Positions 48,083 to 60,500 of a stretch of DNA of 64,000 nucleotides are shown piece by piece. Position 1 is the stretch's first letter; the number at the start of each line of letters is the position of its first letter. The notes below the pieces were generated by a model. That model saw nothing but the letters and a program-made list of their open reading frames with translations, was not told the DNA's origin and did no database searches. A program made the translations under genes and the position numbers. The DNA is from Hyperoplus lanceolatus. Lineage: Eukaryota; Chordata; Actinopteri; Uranoscopiformes; Ammodytidae. The stretch covers positions 7,869,001 through 7,933,000 of the forward strand of contig CM049402.1 in NCBI GenBank assembly GCA_026929865.2. Direction: 5' to 3'.

Positions 48083-49743
48083 TAATTAGACTCCCAGATT
48101 TTACATCATTAGGATACTGTCTGGAAGGATGCATCGTCACCTACTGGAAATACCTAATTAATGCCACAGCACAAGCAAGAGAAAAATGGAGCGCTTTTGT
48201 TGATACATTTTTAACGTGATTTATGTGGCTGGCTGTAGCCTAGTTGTAAATTGAAATCCATTTTGTGGTCAGCAGGAGAAATCTTCCCACTAATCCTAGC
48301 CGTGCAATTTATTTATTTTTAATTAAAAAAAAGGGTTATGCATTACCAAGGATCAACCATTAAATCAAATCGGACTGGGCGTACTGATATATTACGGCGT
48401 GTACGTTTATTTGGATTTAGCCTGAATAGAGAGTTACTGTCTTTGAATTAACTGGAGTGTTGCATTAATTGTGTGTAGTAAAAATAATTAAAGTGTGCGT
48501 AAATATACTTTATATCATATGGGATCTCTACTCCCAATAGGCGCTCCTCATACAGTTTAGCAATGAATTACCACAACTTGCAACAAAGCAGTTGATTGGG
48601 GTCACACCACACCACTTAGTGCGTAATGAGAAATTTTGCATGCTGCTAAATCTTTACACAAGTGTGAACCTGCGAGTGTGTTAAGACAGAGCCTGGATGC
48701 CAGCTCTGCATTCCCATTTCAGGCTTAATAATTAGGCCTGGGTTCTCTTATCTCCCTCTTAAACTCCATTTCATTAGCACATATACGTCCTGCTCGCACA
48801 CAAAGATTATCTTTGAGAGTGAAACTCTTCCTGACTGTTAAAATACCTAAATATCCCAGGACCCCTCGCCGCAGCCCTCTACTTTATCAAGGATCACTTT
48901 CAGCTCAGCTTTAATTGTCAGGGGGGCCGTCTGTGCTGAAAATGACTCATGCCCCGAAGAAATGAGATGCTAATATATTACTGGCCATTCAAAAGAAATC
49001 GGCAAGGTTTCTCCATTAGTCAAATGCATGGTACATCCAAGGTGAGTCAGCAAAAAGGCAAAAAACAGATGCATTTGTGGACAAAATCCGGAAGGCTCCA
49101 GATGTCCAGGATGTTTGTGTTGTGTTTCCTCTGACCTCTTGTTCTTGCTGAAGGCCACAGTGGTCAATATTCAGTCAGTATTATTTTTTTTACTGAAAAT
49201 CTGTGGTTTGTTGTATGAGTGTCTCTCTATCTATTTGAGAACAATTATTATATTAAGAGCGGTAAACATTGTGTGTTTCTCACTGGTGTTTTATTCTAAC
49301 ATTCCAATTTGTTTGACTTAGTCAATCAATTTGTTCCTCCTAACTTCATATGATTGTTTTCTGAGTGTCTTCTAATTTCTGCTTTTAAAAAACAGCTATG
49401 TAATGTTGGGGTCATTTTGAAGCCAGTCAAAAGCATCCAATTCCGCCTAAGGTATCACACACCATCAAGCAGAGTAGGAGAGCTCTCAGTCATTTTTCAA
49501 TAGACAGATAGCAGTGTAACTGTAACGTTTTCCAGCTAATACAGTGATATTTCCTTTTTTCGCAATAGAAAAATTAGCATTAGGTTTCCTAACGTGATAA
49601 CAATCTGTTGATTTTCTCACAGATGACATAACTTTTAATGTTAGCAACCTAGCAACACCAGTCGTTGATCCATGTGGGATGAGGGTTAATCAGATGCAAT
49701 TTTAATTGGTGACGCTTGGAATTCAAAAATGACTCAGTCATAT
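48083..49743. other. No gene seen
   Basis: Unique-looking sequence. A near-palindrome with paired TAAT/ATTA cores lies at 48720-48740. Confidence 0.55.
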
Positions 49744-50316
49744 CAGGGCTGTACGCTTATTTTTTTAAAGTGGTAGCACTGGTGCTAACAAGCAAACAAA
49801 TTCAGTAGCACAAAAATAAATTTGGTAGCACACAAAGTATGATCGAAAACTTGCATGACCCTAACCCTTGCATTTAGCTCTAATTACCTTTGAGCATGTC
49901 ATCTTGGTTTTATTTGAGATTCTCAATGAATATGATATCCTAGTGTGCAGTAATAATTGTAGAAAAATGAATAGGGGTGCACTGATTGCAATTTAGACAA
50001 AAGAGTATAACCTGCCAATGGCAATTTTTTTGCTGATTCAGAATTATTTCTCCCCCATAGAACTATAAAAAATAATGTCTATACCTATATATAGGGGAAG
50101 GTGGGGTGATTTGTGCAACTTTTTACTCAAAGTGATTTTAAAGTGAGGCCTTGACAGTTATGTCTCCAACTCAAATATGTACATATATTTCAGGATGTTG
50201 TGCATCCCTGGCAATAAAAACTTTGGATCTGGAATAAACTGTTTAAGAAATATAGCTTTCGGAAAAAAAGTTGTCTTGTCGCACAAATCACCCCACGTAG
50301 TGGGGTGATTTGTGCG

Positions 50317-50507
50317 TCATTGTGTCACAATGACAAAGTCACCATCATCATCTTTCTGGCCATCTGAACTCTCATCAGTGGTGTCGTTAAGTGGAATTGA
50401 GATGTCACTCTCTCCTGAGCTACTGTAGACTATCACTTTCTTTTGGTGACCAGCGTATACAGCCATGCCACTGGCACAACTCTCAGAAATGTACTTTGCA
50501 CTAGTTG
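50317..50507 (-). pseudogene. Acidic C-terminal frame, possible transposase remnant
   Basis: The minus frame ends SSGESDISIPLNDTTDESSD, then GQKDDDGDFVIVTQ and a stop. It is serine/aspartate-rich. It lies inside an inverted-repeat element and may be the tail of its lost transposase, but I do not recognise a family. Its upstream part is replaced by the LINE insertion near 50508. Confidence 0.3.
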
Positions 50508-50816
50508 CTCCGTGCTTGTGGAACCAACTGCCACCTGACAAATGTGATTCCCCCTACATTTCTGCCTTTAAATCAAGGCTCAAAACCCATATGTACACCC
50601 TGGTGTTTCCTCCCCATTAACCTCTGCACTACTTACTTACCTCTGCACTACTATCTGTGATTATGTGGATGTATGGGCTTTACGTCTTTTATTTTGGTTA
50701 TTGTTATTTTACCTTCATTGTTTACCTACTGAATGCACTATGTACAGCACTTTGGACAGTGCAAACTGTCATAAATGTGCTTTTATAAATACATTTTACT
50801 TACTTACTTACTTATA
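50508..50816 (+). mobile_element. L2-type LINE 3' end
   Basis: The plus strand reads WNQLPPDKCDSPYISAFKSR then LKTHMYTLVFPPH and a stop, the C-terminal end of an L2-type reverse transcriptase. A short UTR follows with cagcactttggacagtgcaa, tgtgcttttataaatacatt and a (TTAC)n tail. It is nested inside the 15-mer element. Confidence 0.8.
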
Positions 50817-51218
50817 ACTCACCCAGGCCCTTGCGCACAAATCACCCCATCCCCAGAATTTTGGATAATAGGCATGATGCAGCAATTTAGGGTTGACATT
50901 GTGCTAACTATATAGACTCAAAGTGTAGCATACCAAAGCACTAAAACATGTGTCAAATGTTTTCAAACGTGTCTATAATTGTTCAGACACAATAATCAAA
51001 AAACCTTGATCATGGAAATTTTACTTTGAAAGGCAAAACACAGTTTTTTGAGCTTAAATGTGCTTATATCTTATTCCTTGTGTCTCCCTTCTTTACAGGA
51101 TGAGTCAAATGGATGGCTCTTCTTAAATATGTGGTCACATTTCCAATTTCTTCCACGGTTTTCTAGAAACAAGGGGTTTTGCAACTTCCAAAATGCACAA
51201 ATCACCCCACCTTCCCCT

Positions 51219-51269
51219 ATATATATATATATATATATATATTAGCATAATATAATAATGATATGTTTT

Positions 51270-51301
<32 letters not shown>

Positions 51302-51320
51302 CATAATATAATAATGATAT

Positions 51321-51360
<40 letters not shown>

Positions 51361-51383
51361 CATATCATTATTATATTATGCTA
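51219..51383. repeat. (TA)n tracts with direct and inverted 25-bp units
   Basis: The unit tagcataatataataatg followed by atatgtt occurs at 51243-51267 and 51299-51323 and inverted at 51359-51383, separated by TA tracts (51219-51241, 51270-51294 and 51324-51358). The two outer copies could pair into a long hairpin. Confidence 0.85.
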
Positions 51384-51991
51384 ATAATAACAAACATTTT
51401 TAGAACATTTCATTCTTTTAATGAAAACCATACTTTATAATATTGAACATATAGCCTATTAAATAAATTAGTAAACATAGTTATACAATTTAGGCCAAGT
51501 TAAATGGGTTGTGTCAATCTTTGTTTAAATCATAGATAGTTACTGCTGTTGACTGCTTTCTTTATAGGTCCATGGTTGACTGCAGGGCTGTGAAGTGCTA
51601 ACTTCCTGTTCTTACCTGCTTCAAAATAAGAGTCAACTCGCATTTGGCTTTACACACGCATTAACTTGACTGCGTTAATGTAAAGAGAGCCGTCTCCTTC
51701 CTGTTTTAACCGTTGGTGAAGTTAGGCTATAATCGCCGCACAAGCACAGATCCTGAGCACACATCTTTCACCAAAGTGGAGGGTATACTTAATAACTTAC
51801 TCGCCTAAGACTATATTCACCCACATTTGGAGAGTGTTAATGTAGAGCCCTCTAAGCAGTATTGTGCATAGCTCCTCTGTGTCTCAAACAGACAGCTCAT
51901 TAGCACTGGTGCGACTGGACTTGTATTCATCATCGCAAGTGATCAATTTCAGTAGCAAATGCGATCAAAACTGTCGCACTGTACAGCCCTG

Positions 51992-53488
51992 CATATAGTC
52001 TTATTGGTCTTGGATTCAGCACTGTCTTAACAAATTCATAGTGGAAGGGGCTTCATTTAGTATCTCTGAGCCCTGGATGCCAATCCAGTGAATATCTTCA
52101 AATTAGACCGCATGGTTACCTCTGTCCAGTGATAATCACCACTGCTTCTATCCGCAGGTTTGATCTGTCATGCTTAAATATTCTGTCAAAGAATGTTTTT
52201 TTCTGTCAGTCCTGTTCCCACCGGACTGCTTTACCTCTTCCTTTTCAAAGGATTAGTATTCCCTTTGTATAGAGGCTGCTGAGCCCATCCACTTCAGAGA
52301 TCCAACCCTCACAGTGCATCCATAATAAGTCAAAAGACCAGCTTCAGAGGGAAGTTCCGAAAAAGACAAGGAGTGAAAGAGAATTGAGAAGTGAAGGGAT
52401 TCTCATGGAGAGGCCACATGCAAATCGATTACTTTTCTATTGATTTTTTTTTGGTTTTGGATAGGGATGCCTGTGTTGTCTCACAGGACTCCAAAACAGC
52501 AGACTGTGCCGCTTTTGCCACAGTAAACAGGACATTTAAATTGGGGTTTGATGCATGCATCTTAACTAATGTGCGCTCAGATAACACCCCTCCGAGCCCC
52601 GGGAGCCCTGCCAACGCGCTGTCGCCGTCCAAGCCAATGTCCAAGGATGATAAATACGAGGAAAAGGAGCTGATCAGGCGATACTCTCTAATGAGCTGCA
52701 AAGTGAAATTCCTGCTATGAATTTCTCAGCAAGTCGGCAGCCAGTTGGAGACAGCCTGCAGTGTTGATGTTGGTGTGAAATGTTTTCAGCAAAGACTGAC
52801 TTGACGGTAATAAATTGTCACCAGCGTCCAGCCATGTGAAAAGGAATAGCCTGCTGTTTATAGAGGCTCTTTAAGACTTGGATGAACCCTAATCTGTTGT
52901 TAATCCTAGACTCAGAGCCGGAGGATATGTCTCTTCCTCCTTAGCGGTCACCACTGCCCACTGTGCCTGATAAAAAAAAGCTCTTTATGTCCGATGTTTA
53001 ATAGGATACAAATTAAAAGATTAAACGTCTTAACCTGGGTATCAACCTGCGGCCATGCAGGGCTGAACCGCATGGTGCAGATAGACAGCTTTGGAATAAG
53101 ATGACAACATCATTAGGACTTTTATCCAGGCTGAGATGCTGTGGACTCGTTTTGATGAAAGGCACAGAAGCAGCATGGTGGACATCGGCAGGCTACTACA
53201 GCTCAAATGAAACAGATGGAGGAAATAAAATTATCATAACTGACACCATGGACAAAAAAACACATTGAAGGCCTCATTTAGCTTTAAATAGTCAATGCTC
53301 TATTTATGTATGAAAGTGTTGGTTGAGGTTCAGCAATATCTGTTGCATTCTCTGAGTGGAAGCAAGTGGAATAGCACATCATAAGCTCGCTAATTAACAC
53401 AAGAACTGTTAGTTTCTGATAGAGCTTTATTAAAAATAACTGCTCCTGGCTGCTGTTCTTTGCCTAACCATTTGGGGTCATTGAAAAT
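51992..53488. other. No confirmed gene; one weak exon candidate
   Basis: Mostly unique-looking DNA. A 109-codon plus frame (52391-52720) has a GC-rich core near 52580-52700 (PPSPGSPANALSPSKP) bounded by AG and GT dinucleotides. No domain is recognised, and it could be a conserved non-coding block or chance. Confidence 0.4.
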
Positions 53489-54109
53489 CAGTGGCGTGCA
53501 CAGGTAGACCTGAAGTGGTGCTGAAGCACCTGCCCTTTTCCCCTGGCCCAATCAAGTGCCCTTTTGAAAAAAGAAAAGAAAAAAAATCTGTTTTTTTTTG
53601 TTTGTTTTTTTACAGTGTATGTGGACCATGCCGACATTATCATCTATAAATGCTCAACGATTAAAAACGTTTGACAATAATGCCCCATAAATATGCCCCC
53701 CCCCCTCCTCCTCCGCACACACTTCCTTTGTCAACGTGAACGCGCAGAGTGGACACAAACGGAGGCGCATTGCCGCAGCAGTTCACTCTGCTGCACTGCA
53801 CACACACACCTACTCCCCGGCCTGCCCTGCCCCACCAGCGAGGTAACACATACATGAATGGAGTCAAGAGTGTATTGTTTGCCCCCTAAGCCTCAGTTGC
53901 CAAGCTATAAAATGCATTTATTTGTCTCTGTTTTAAAGTAGCCTCTATCATGCAGCGCCACACAGCTGAGCATAAATTAGCCGACTGTCCTGCTTTACAA
54001 GCTAGCCCAAAACAATAATAGATATGACTTGATGAACACAACTAATGTCGGCGGAGTTTGTCATTGGTACAGCATGTGAATCTATCAGTATGCTGAATAT
54101 TTAGTGTTG

Positions 54110-54678
54110 TTAAAGAGGACCTATGATGCTTTTTGACTTTTATGACCTATAAACGTTGTTATGATGATTCATAGTCATACTTAACCATACTAAATTATCA
54201 AATAATGACTTACATGCATTTCGACGTATTCCCTGCTGACCGTCTGGGGTGTCTGCGCAGACCACTAAACACAGTGGAGAAGTTACGTGTTCAAAGCGGT
54301 CTAGCCTTTCATAATTTGTGACGTTGCATAAAAATTTGTGACGTCACCACGCGGATGTTTCCATGTAATGCTGTCACTTCCCTGTTCGCGTCTGCCTCGC
54401 GCCCTTATAGGTCCATGCTCGCGCTTCCCGCCACTGAAAGTTTTCCGGAAGGAAGGTAACCAATCACAACGGAGTGGGGTTTGCAGGAGGGGGGGGGGGG
54501 GGAGGGAGCCGAAGCACACACTCAAGTGTTGACAGGATGTGCTGGATCGCCAAAATAAGAGAAAAAGCTTCCCGAAAATCTACATAGTTTTTTGTGATGT
54601 GATTCGTGTCAGGTTGCTCTATAGCAGTGTAAAACAAGAAATTAAGACCAGAAAAGTAGCATAATAGGTCCTCTTTAA
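54110..54678. mobile_element. TTAA-bounded MITE (family A-like), nested
   Basis: Starts TTAAAGAGGACCTATGATGC and ends gcataataggtcctctttaa, nearly perfect inverted repeats over about 25 bp. TTAA sits at both ends. A 16-base G run (54488-54503) lies inside. Length is 569 bp, with no coding capacity. Confidence 0.88.
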
Positions 54679-54820
54679 GGTTTACTTTAGGCTATATAAT
54701 TAACACTTCACTTGCAGTAATTTATTTGCAGAAAAAATAGCTTGTGCCTTGTTGTAATGTAACCAAGCAGTCTTATTCATATGGTTGGTTGGTCTCTTTT
54801 TATATACAAATTGCAGTATA

Positions 54821-54979
54821 ATGCCTAGAAAGGAGAGGTTAAAAAAGGAAAAAGAAAGGGAGCTACAGCAGGCAGCCCAGGGGAGCTGCTCTCTGCTCTC
54901 CTGGATGAAAGCATCCACCAGCAGCAAGGAGGACGATGATGAAGATGAAAGGTCAGAGTCAAGACCAGAGTCATGTTAA
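54821..54979 (+). pseudogene. N-terminal fragment of a hAT transposase-like protein
   Basis: A 52-codon frame starts MPRKERLKKEKERELQQAAQ and continues SLLSWMKASTSSKEDDDEDE before TAA. A basic start followed by an acidic linker is seen in fish hAT/ZMYM-type transposases, and the position near the element's 5' end fits. An acceptor-like ttgcag lies just before the ATG. No zinc finger or catalytic domain follows, because the rest has decayed. Confidence 0.5.
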
Positions 54980-56059
54980 CTGTTCAGGGGCCTCATTTAT
55001 AAGCTCAGATTTTAATGTTGAACTGTTCCTGCAAATGTTGTTGAAATATCTTAAAAGCTGTAGTCCACACATTTTATTTTAACTACGCAAAGTGTGAAAA
55101 AAACAAAAAAAAAAATTCAAACAAAAAAAAAAAAAATAGATCTTAGATAGCCTAACGGGGGCTATAGAGCAAATAAAACAAAACTCGAAACCCTAACCAC
55201 CTTATATAAAATGACTATTATTTTAATGAGTTTGCCTCAGTCAGCAGACAGGAGCACCTTCCACTAATAACCCCACACACTCTACTTTTCCTTTTTCCGT
55301 TTTATTATTTTTTTAAAAAAATTAAAAAAAAAAATTTATAATAAACCCCCCCCCCCCCCCCCCCCCCCCGGGAACCAAATCAAAGGCCCCCTTGGCACAA
55401 CACTGTTGTGTGAGGATATGCTTGTTTGCGCCACTTTTTTCAGCTTCTTTTATTTCCCACAGCGTTCACAGAGCCCACAGCGCACTCTCCCTTTCGCCCC
55501 TCCACCTAACTATATTTTCCCTGGCCCACTTCTCCACCCGCAGTGTCCACACCGTGTAGTCTATTTTTCCATTTCCCTTTCAGTCGGCGTCCCTACCCCT
55601 TCATCACTCAGTAAATGATATTAATTTGGGCGTGTTGATGACTATGTTGGGTAAATATGGGCGTACGTGAAGCCAGTCTCCACATTTAGAGTTGATTGTG
55701 GTTTACTAAAGGAAACAAGCCATGAAGCTATATAAGCTAATTATATTATTTTGTCCCAACCATAAGTTATTTCTATGTTACAATACTTGCAATAATCTTG
55801 TATTTACCTTAATAGGATATTATTAGTACGGAGATCAGGGGCCTAACAAAGACTTCAAAGAGAGAATTCGGGATAAGGGATTATTTAAAAAAATTCGAAG
55901 CTGACTTTTTTTTTCAAACATGTACATTTTTTCTTTCTGCTTTTTGGTAATTATGTGTCTCCAAATTATTCCAGAAAATAGTACTAAATAGCCCACATTG
56001 ACACAGGTGGTTTAGCCTTAGCTTTCATCTCAAAGTGCACCAGATTGATGAATTTTACT

Positions 56060-56686
56060 TTAACCCATTGATGACGGCTGCTGCGCGATGCCACATTGGC
56101 TCTCCTGCCTGATGCTGCGTCGCGCATTATTATTACTTTATCTAATTTTCATGGCATTCCCAGCATAGAATGCACTGTCATTGGTTCAAATACACAAGAG
56201 GTGGGTTCTGTTGATTTTTTTAAGACCACGTGACCACCCAAAGGTTGTGTGGTTTGCCGAAAATCACGTCAATCAAAAAAATAAAAAATATAAAAATAAA
56301 ACAAAATAATAATAAAAATACGCCGGCTATGTCGACGACGGAACAGTTAGTGGCGTTTGGTGCGCAGAATCAAGGTCTACTATAGACTACTGACGAAAAT
56401 CACACAACACATTGCATCTATTTATTAACAATATTTAATAATTTTCTAATTCATCTAATTTTGACGATTTTTAGAAATATTTGTTGGTTTGTAAGCGCTA
56501 AGGGAGCATGTTTAAATAAAACCTGTGAACCTTAACTTTTAAATGTATTTTATTTCATGTTTCTATGTGCTACACAGGCTTAGATATTAAGGTTTTGGTA
56601 GACTTGACAATTCGTACTATTTTTTCAGAAAACCCTCAGGCATTAAGGACATGCATCCTAGATTGCCATAGTCATCAATGGGTTAA
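56060..56686. mobile_element. piggyBac-like MITE, TTAA-bounded
   Basis: Starts TTAACCCATTGATGACGGCT and ends with inverted agtcatcaatgggttaa, with 15 or more matching bases, ending in TTAA at 56060-56063 and 56683-56686. Length is 627 bp. The CCCATTGATGA start resembles piggyBac ends. No transposase. Confidence 0.85.
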
Positions 56687-57347
56687 AAGGTTAACATTTT
56701 TCTTCCAGGTTGCTCCCCCGGACCCACCTAGAAGGTCCAGGATCCCAAACACAGTCTCCCAAATTCCTTTGAGAAACACTATATGTGTGGCCGGGTATTA
56801 AAAGTCATTAGGCCAGGGGGGATTTTGTACAAGTAACCCTTAAAATGATTTGCTCATTCATCGATAGAATATATTATGCCCTTTTTTTTACACTGAGCAC
56901 CTGCCTCCCAAAATGTCTTTGCACGCCACTGTTGAAAATGGTTCTTTATAGAACCTTTAACGCAAAAGTGTTTTGTAGAACCATTTGTGGTGCCTCGAAG
57001 AACCATTTTTAAAGGTTCTTTGAATCACTCTTGAGGGTTCTTCAAAACAACCATACAACAGGCCTTTCACACCAAAAAGAACCATGAGCCAGTTCCGGGC
57101 TGGTGCTGGGGCCAGTTCAAAACTGGTTAAAGCCTTATCCCAGTTATGAACCGGTTGGTTTCACAACGACCAGAGCCAGCCATGGAGCCGGCAAGAGAGC
57201 AACGTCATGACGTCACTGTCAACGTGTGTGTACGTCACCCGACGCCGCTGCTCTTGTGGCTAACGCTAAAGCTACAGCTAGCTTTAAGCACAACAACAGC
57301 GGCGAATATGTCTTATTTTTACACGTGTTGGCTCTCACTTTGTCTGT

Positions 57348-57348
<1 letters not shown>

Positions 57349-57397
<49 letters not shown>
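57349..57397. repeat. (TG)n microsatellite
   Basis: About 23 TG units. Confidence 0.96.
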
Positions 57398-57398
<1 letters not shown>

Positions 57399-57587
57399 GC
57401 GCGTGTGTGTCTCCGTTTGTCGCGCTGCTCGGCTCAGTGGGCTCTGTGTTTATATGTCCATGCTGTGAAGGTGCTGCCTGCTTCAGCGTTTACTTTCATG
57501 TTACTTCAAAATAAAAGCCAACTCACATTTGTCCAGTGAAATGCTAATGTGAAGCCAGTGAAATGCTTTTGATGGGAAGCCGCAGCC

Positions 57588-60500
57588 TTAAAGGAATACT
57601 TCACCCATACAGAACCGGCGTTCTATCATTATAAAATCGATATTATAATATAAGGAAAGAGGTTTGTCTTGACTCAGTCTTCCCTTGGTCCAGCTGTCCT
57701 AAAAATCCACACCCCACATTTTACATATTTTGGGCAGTGTGACGCGAAACGTGTCACACTGCCCAAAAGGCTAGAAGCGCCAAGGACTACAGGCCACTAC
57801 TTCCGCACATTTTTATGCCCACCAATAAGGAATGAGGGAGGCGGGAGCTCACGGACGAGATGTAAACACAACGTCCGCCATGTTTCTCCCCCGCTTAGAG
57901 AGAAGCCGACTCCCGAGAAACTCCGACCATGATGGCACAAGGACAATTTCCATTTGTAACGCCTGAAGGGGATTTTTAATGTTAACTGCAGTGAACGGAC
58001 ATTCGTGTCTACCTGTATAAACCGGATTACAGCGAGGAAGAGAGGTGATAGTCGTAAGGAGGAAGAGGAGAAGCTAGCTGTAGCTACACTAGCAGCTGCT
58101 CCAGCCGCTGTGCCTGGTGTGTTCCCGGCGTTCACTGTTAGAAACGTCACCGTAGCTTTGCAGCAATTATGGACAGAGGGACCCTGGATACGACCCTGGA
58201 TATTTCAGTATTGACACGGTGAACTGGAGGCGCCAGCCACAGGCCGCGGGGAGAGACGGACATCAACCACAACACAGTAAGTTTTTATTTTTACTCATTC
58301 TCCGCCACACATCTTGCATTTGCGCCTGCCTTTCTTTTTACCCTGTCGCTTGTGTTAGCAGGTCAGAGCAGCTACACAGCGCTTCATTAATGGGAATTAT
58401 CAAAGAAAAACTCATGTAACAGGCTGGTAAAAGCAGCGCTGCAGCAGTGAGACACTGACTGTGTGTGGGGGTGGGGGGGGAATGCGAGCTAGATACACTG
58501 CACATACGTAGGAAGTTACCCGGGCGCAAACACAGCACAAGTGTTATATCTTATTATTACAGTTTTGAATCATGTTCTAAAATGTCTTATTGGCACTACG
58601 TTTTCCTGTGGTTGGTAACATGGGCAGCAAAGCCAACGTGAAGTAACCTTGCAGTTCTTTTTCATGTATGCGAGCTACTGCAGGCTAAAATGAGCTTGTC
58701 TTACTAATGTTTTGCTCAATGTTTTATAGACAATATCGCCGATTCATGCAGTTTCCTGGCGTGAATCATGCAAAGAGAGAGACCCAGCACCTGACCATGC
58801 ACCTGAGGAGCAGTACCGTGGCTATCAAGAAACAAGATCGAGCAGCTGTGACCAGAATGACCTGAGCCAACACACTACACATTTTACTTTTATAAATAGT
58901 TGTTCATATTTTTGCAATTAAAACTTTGAACTCAAGTTGGTTGATGTGGTTTGTCTACTAATCAGAGTGCTCTTCAACTGGAGTACTATTAGAGAAATAC
59001 ACATTTCTACTGGGGAAAAAGGTTGAGGACAATCTTCAGATGCTGAGCTACTGTATTCAATAAATGAGCAAATGTTTTTTTTATCCTATCAATATAGAAA
59101 TGTGACCTGAAGTACTTCATTTTAATATATTCTGGCTAGCTTTGGAAGCAACACTGATAGCTTAGTTATTTTTCTGGTTTATCTGTGTTTTTTCCTGTGA
59201 TCCTGTCAGTATGATGAACCTACCTTGCATCCTTGTGATTTTATAACATTTACCTCATAGATTGTAGATTAAAAACAATATGACATACAGTAATCTGTGC
59301 ATCAAAATCAGTTACTATTGTTCAGCCTCCAACCAACAAGTCTGTAGTGGTGAACATGGGTGTAGACCTTATGGGTCCATGGTGTACTGTAAACAGGAGT
59401 CCAAGGTAAGGTACAACAACATAAGATATTTTATTGTTTACGAAGCAAAATCTTGTGGCAAATCAATGCTATAGAAACCATGTAACACACGATGAAACAA
59501 TTCTTAAAAGTAAAATGTCCAATATACGAACATGATAAAGATAAGATATAAAGGATGAGCTATGAACAAAACATTTTACAATAGGTCTAGAGGTGTGAGG
59601 ACATAGTATTAGTATTGCTGCTGAATTTGATGTAGCGGGCTGTTATCCTCTCTGTGAAGTTCACTGCAGCCTCTTTGATGTGGGCACTGGTTGCAGTTGA
59701 GTGGGAGACAGCCATTGATCAACTTTAAACCCCACTATCAAAGCTGACATGGAGGGTGTGTAGACATCGGATTCTGAAAGTTCACCATAAAATACAACAA
59801 TTAGGACCATAAGTGAAACGTTAGCTTTGAGCACTCACTGAAAATGATAGCGGATGAAAACTTTTTTCTTTAGTTGCTTTACAAACACACAAACTGTGGT
59901 TACATTAGTTTGTTTCTGAAACAGTTTAGCAATCCCCCCCTGGCAGCAGCTATAATTGCATACTGAACAGAAATGTATTCTAATAGGTTGAAAGTCTTAC
60001 CTGTACGCGAGTGCGTTCTGCAGGAGGTGGTGCATTAGTATCTCTGTAGGACAGGGTCCCGGACCGCATACGTCCCTCCCGTCCAGAGTGTCCTCTTCTT
60101 GCCCAGCATATTTAGTTTCAGAGACCTCCGGTTTGAAGCTAGGCTAGTTTTGTTGATAGCGCGCAGCCTGTGGGTCTAGCTACAGGCATTTGAAAAACTA
60201 TCTTGAAACTGTAGCAAACTTAGCCGAGTGCGCGTTTCCTTCCCTCCATTTTACAGTGAAACCGGAAACTCATACTTAGAAAAAATCATTCATTGTGGAA
60301 TCTAAATAGTGTTTGTATTTGTCGAGGTATCGCGCACAACTGTATTTGGAAGTTGTTGTTTGCCAACTCTCATCAGAGTCAGACGAGACGAGACTACTAG
60401 GGAAATGTGGGCGGGGCCTATGGGGACTGCGAGCGCAGTGCATTGTGGTAGTAGGAAGATTTCTGACTTTAGAGCTAGAGACAGCCAGAGAGACCATAAA

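Larger units (their letters stand above)
50094..51217. mobile_element. Element with perfect 25-bp inverted ends and repeated 15-mer
   Basis: The inverted repeats are identical over 25 bases (50093-50117 and 51194-51218; left end aggggaaggtggggtgattt). TA lies just outside the G/C ends, compatible with a Tc1/mariner-type target. The 15-mer tggggtgatttgtgc or its complement occurs five times: 50102-50116, 50281-50295, 50301-50315, 50835-50849 and 51195-51209. The element carries an acidic minus-strand frame and an L2-type LINE 3' end. Confidence 0.75.
49744..51991. mobile_element. Element with cagggctgtac ends hosting a second element
   Basis: Starts cagggctgtacgcttat (49744) and ends with inverted gtacagccctg (51991). 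Identical catat pentamers flank it (49739-49743 and 51992-51996). Subterminal tagcactggtgc motifs occur at both sides (49776 and 51901). The cagggctg ends suggest hAT, although a 5-bp duplication is shorter than the usual 8. No transposase of its own is seen. A second element (50094-51217) fills the middle. Confidence 0.65.
53489..56931 (+). mobile_element. hAT-type transposon with perfect 8-bp duplication, decayed
   Basis: Inverted ends cagtggcgtgcacaggtag and tgtctttgcacgccactg (12 perfect terminal bases). Identical ttgaaaat octamers flank it (53481-53488 and 56932-56939). Subterminal gaagcacctgccc/gagcacctgcctc blocks are inverted relatives. Inside are a 5' CpG-bearing region (53690-53840), a family A-like MITE (54110-54678), a short N-terminal coding piece (54821-54979), a 24-base C run (55346-55369) and a piggyBac-like MITE (56060-56686). 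The main transposase is gone. Confidence 0.9.

Noticed and set aside
55346-55369. Long C run as a structural element
   Set aside because: Runs like this, and the G runs at 16204, 37070 and 54488, vary with sequencing method, so exact length carries no meaning here.
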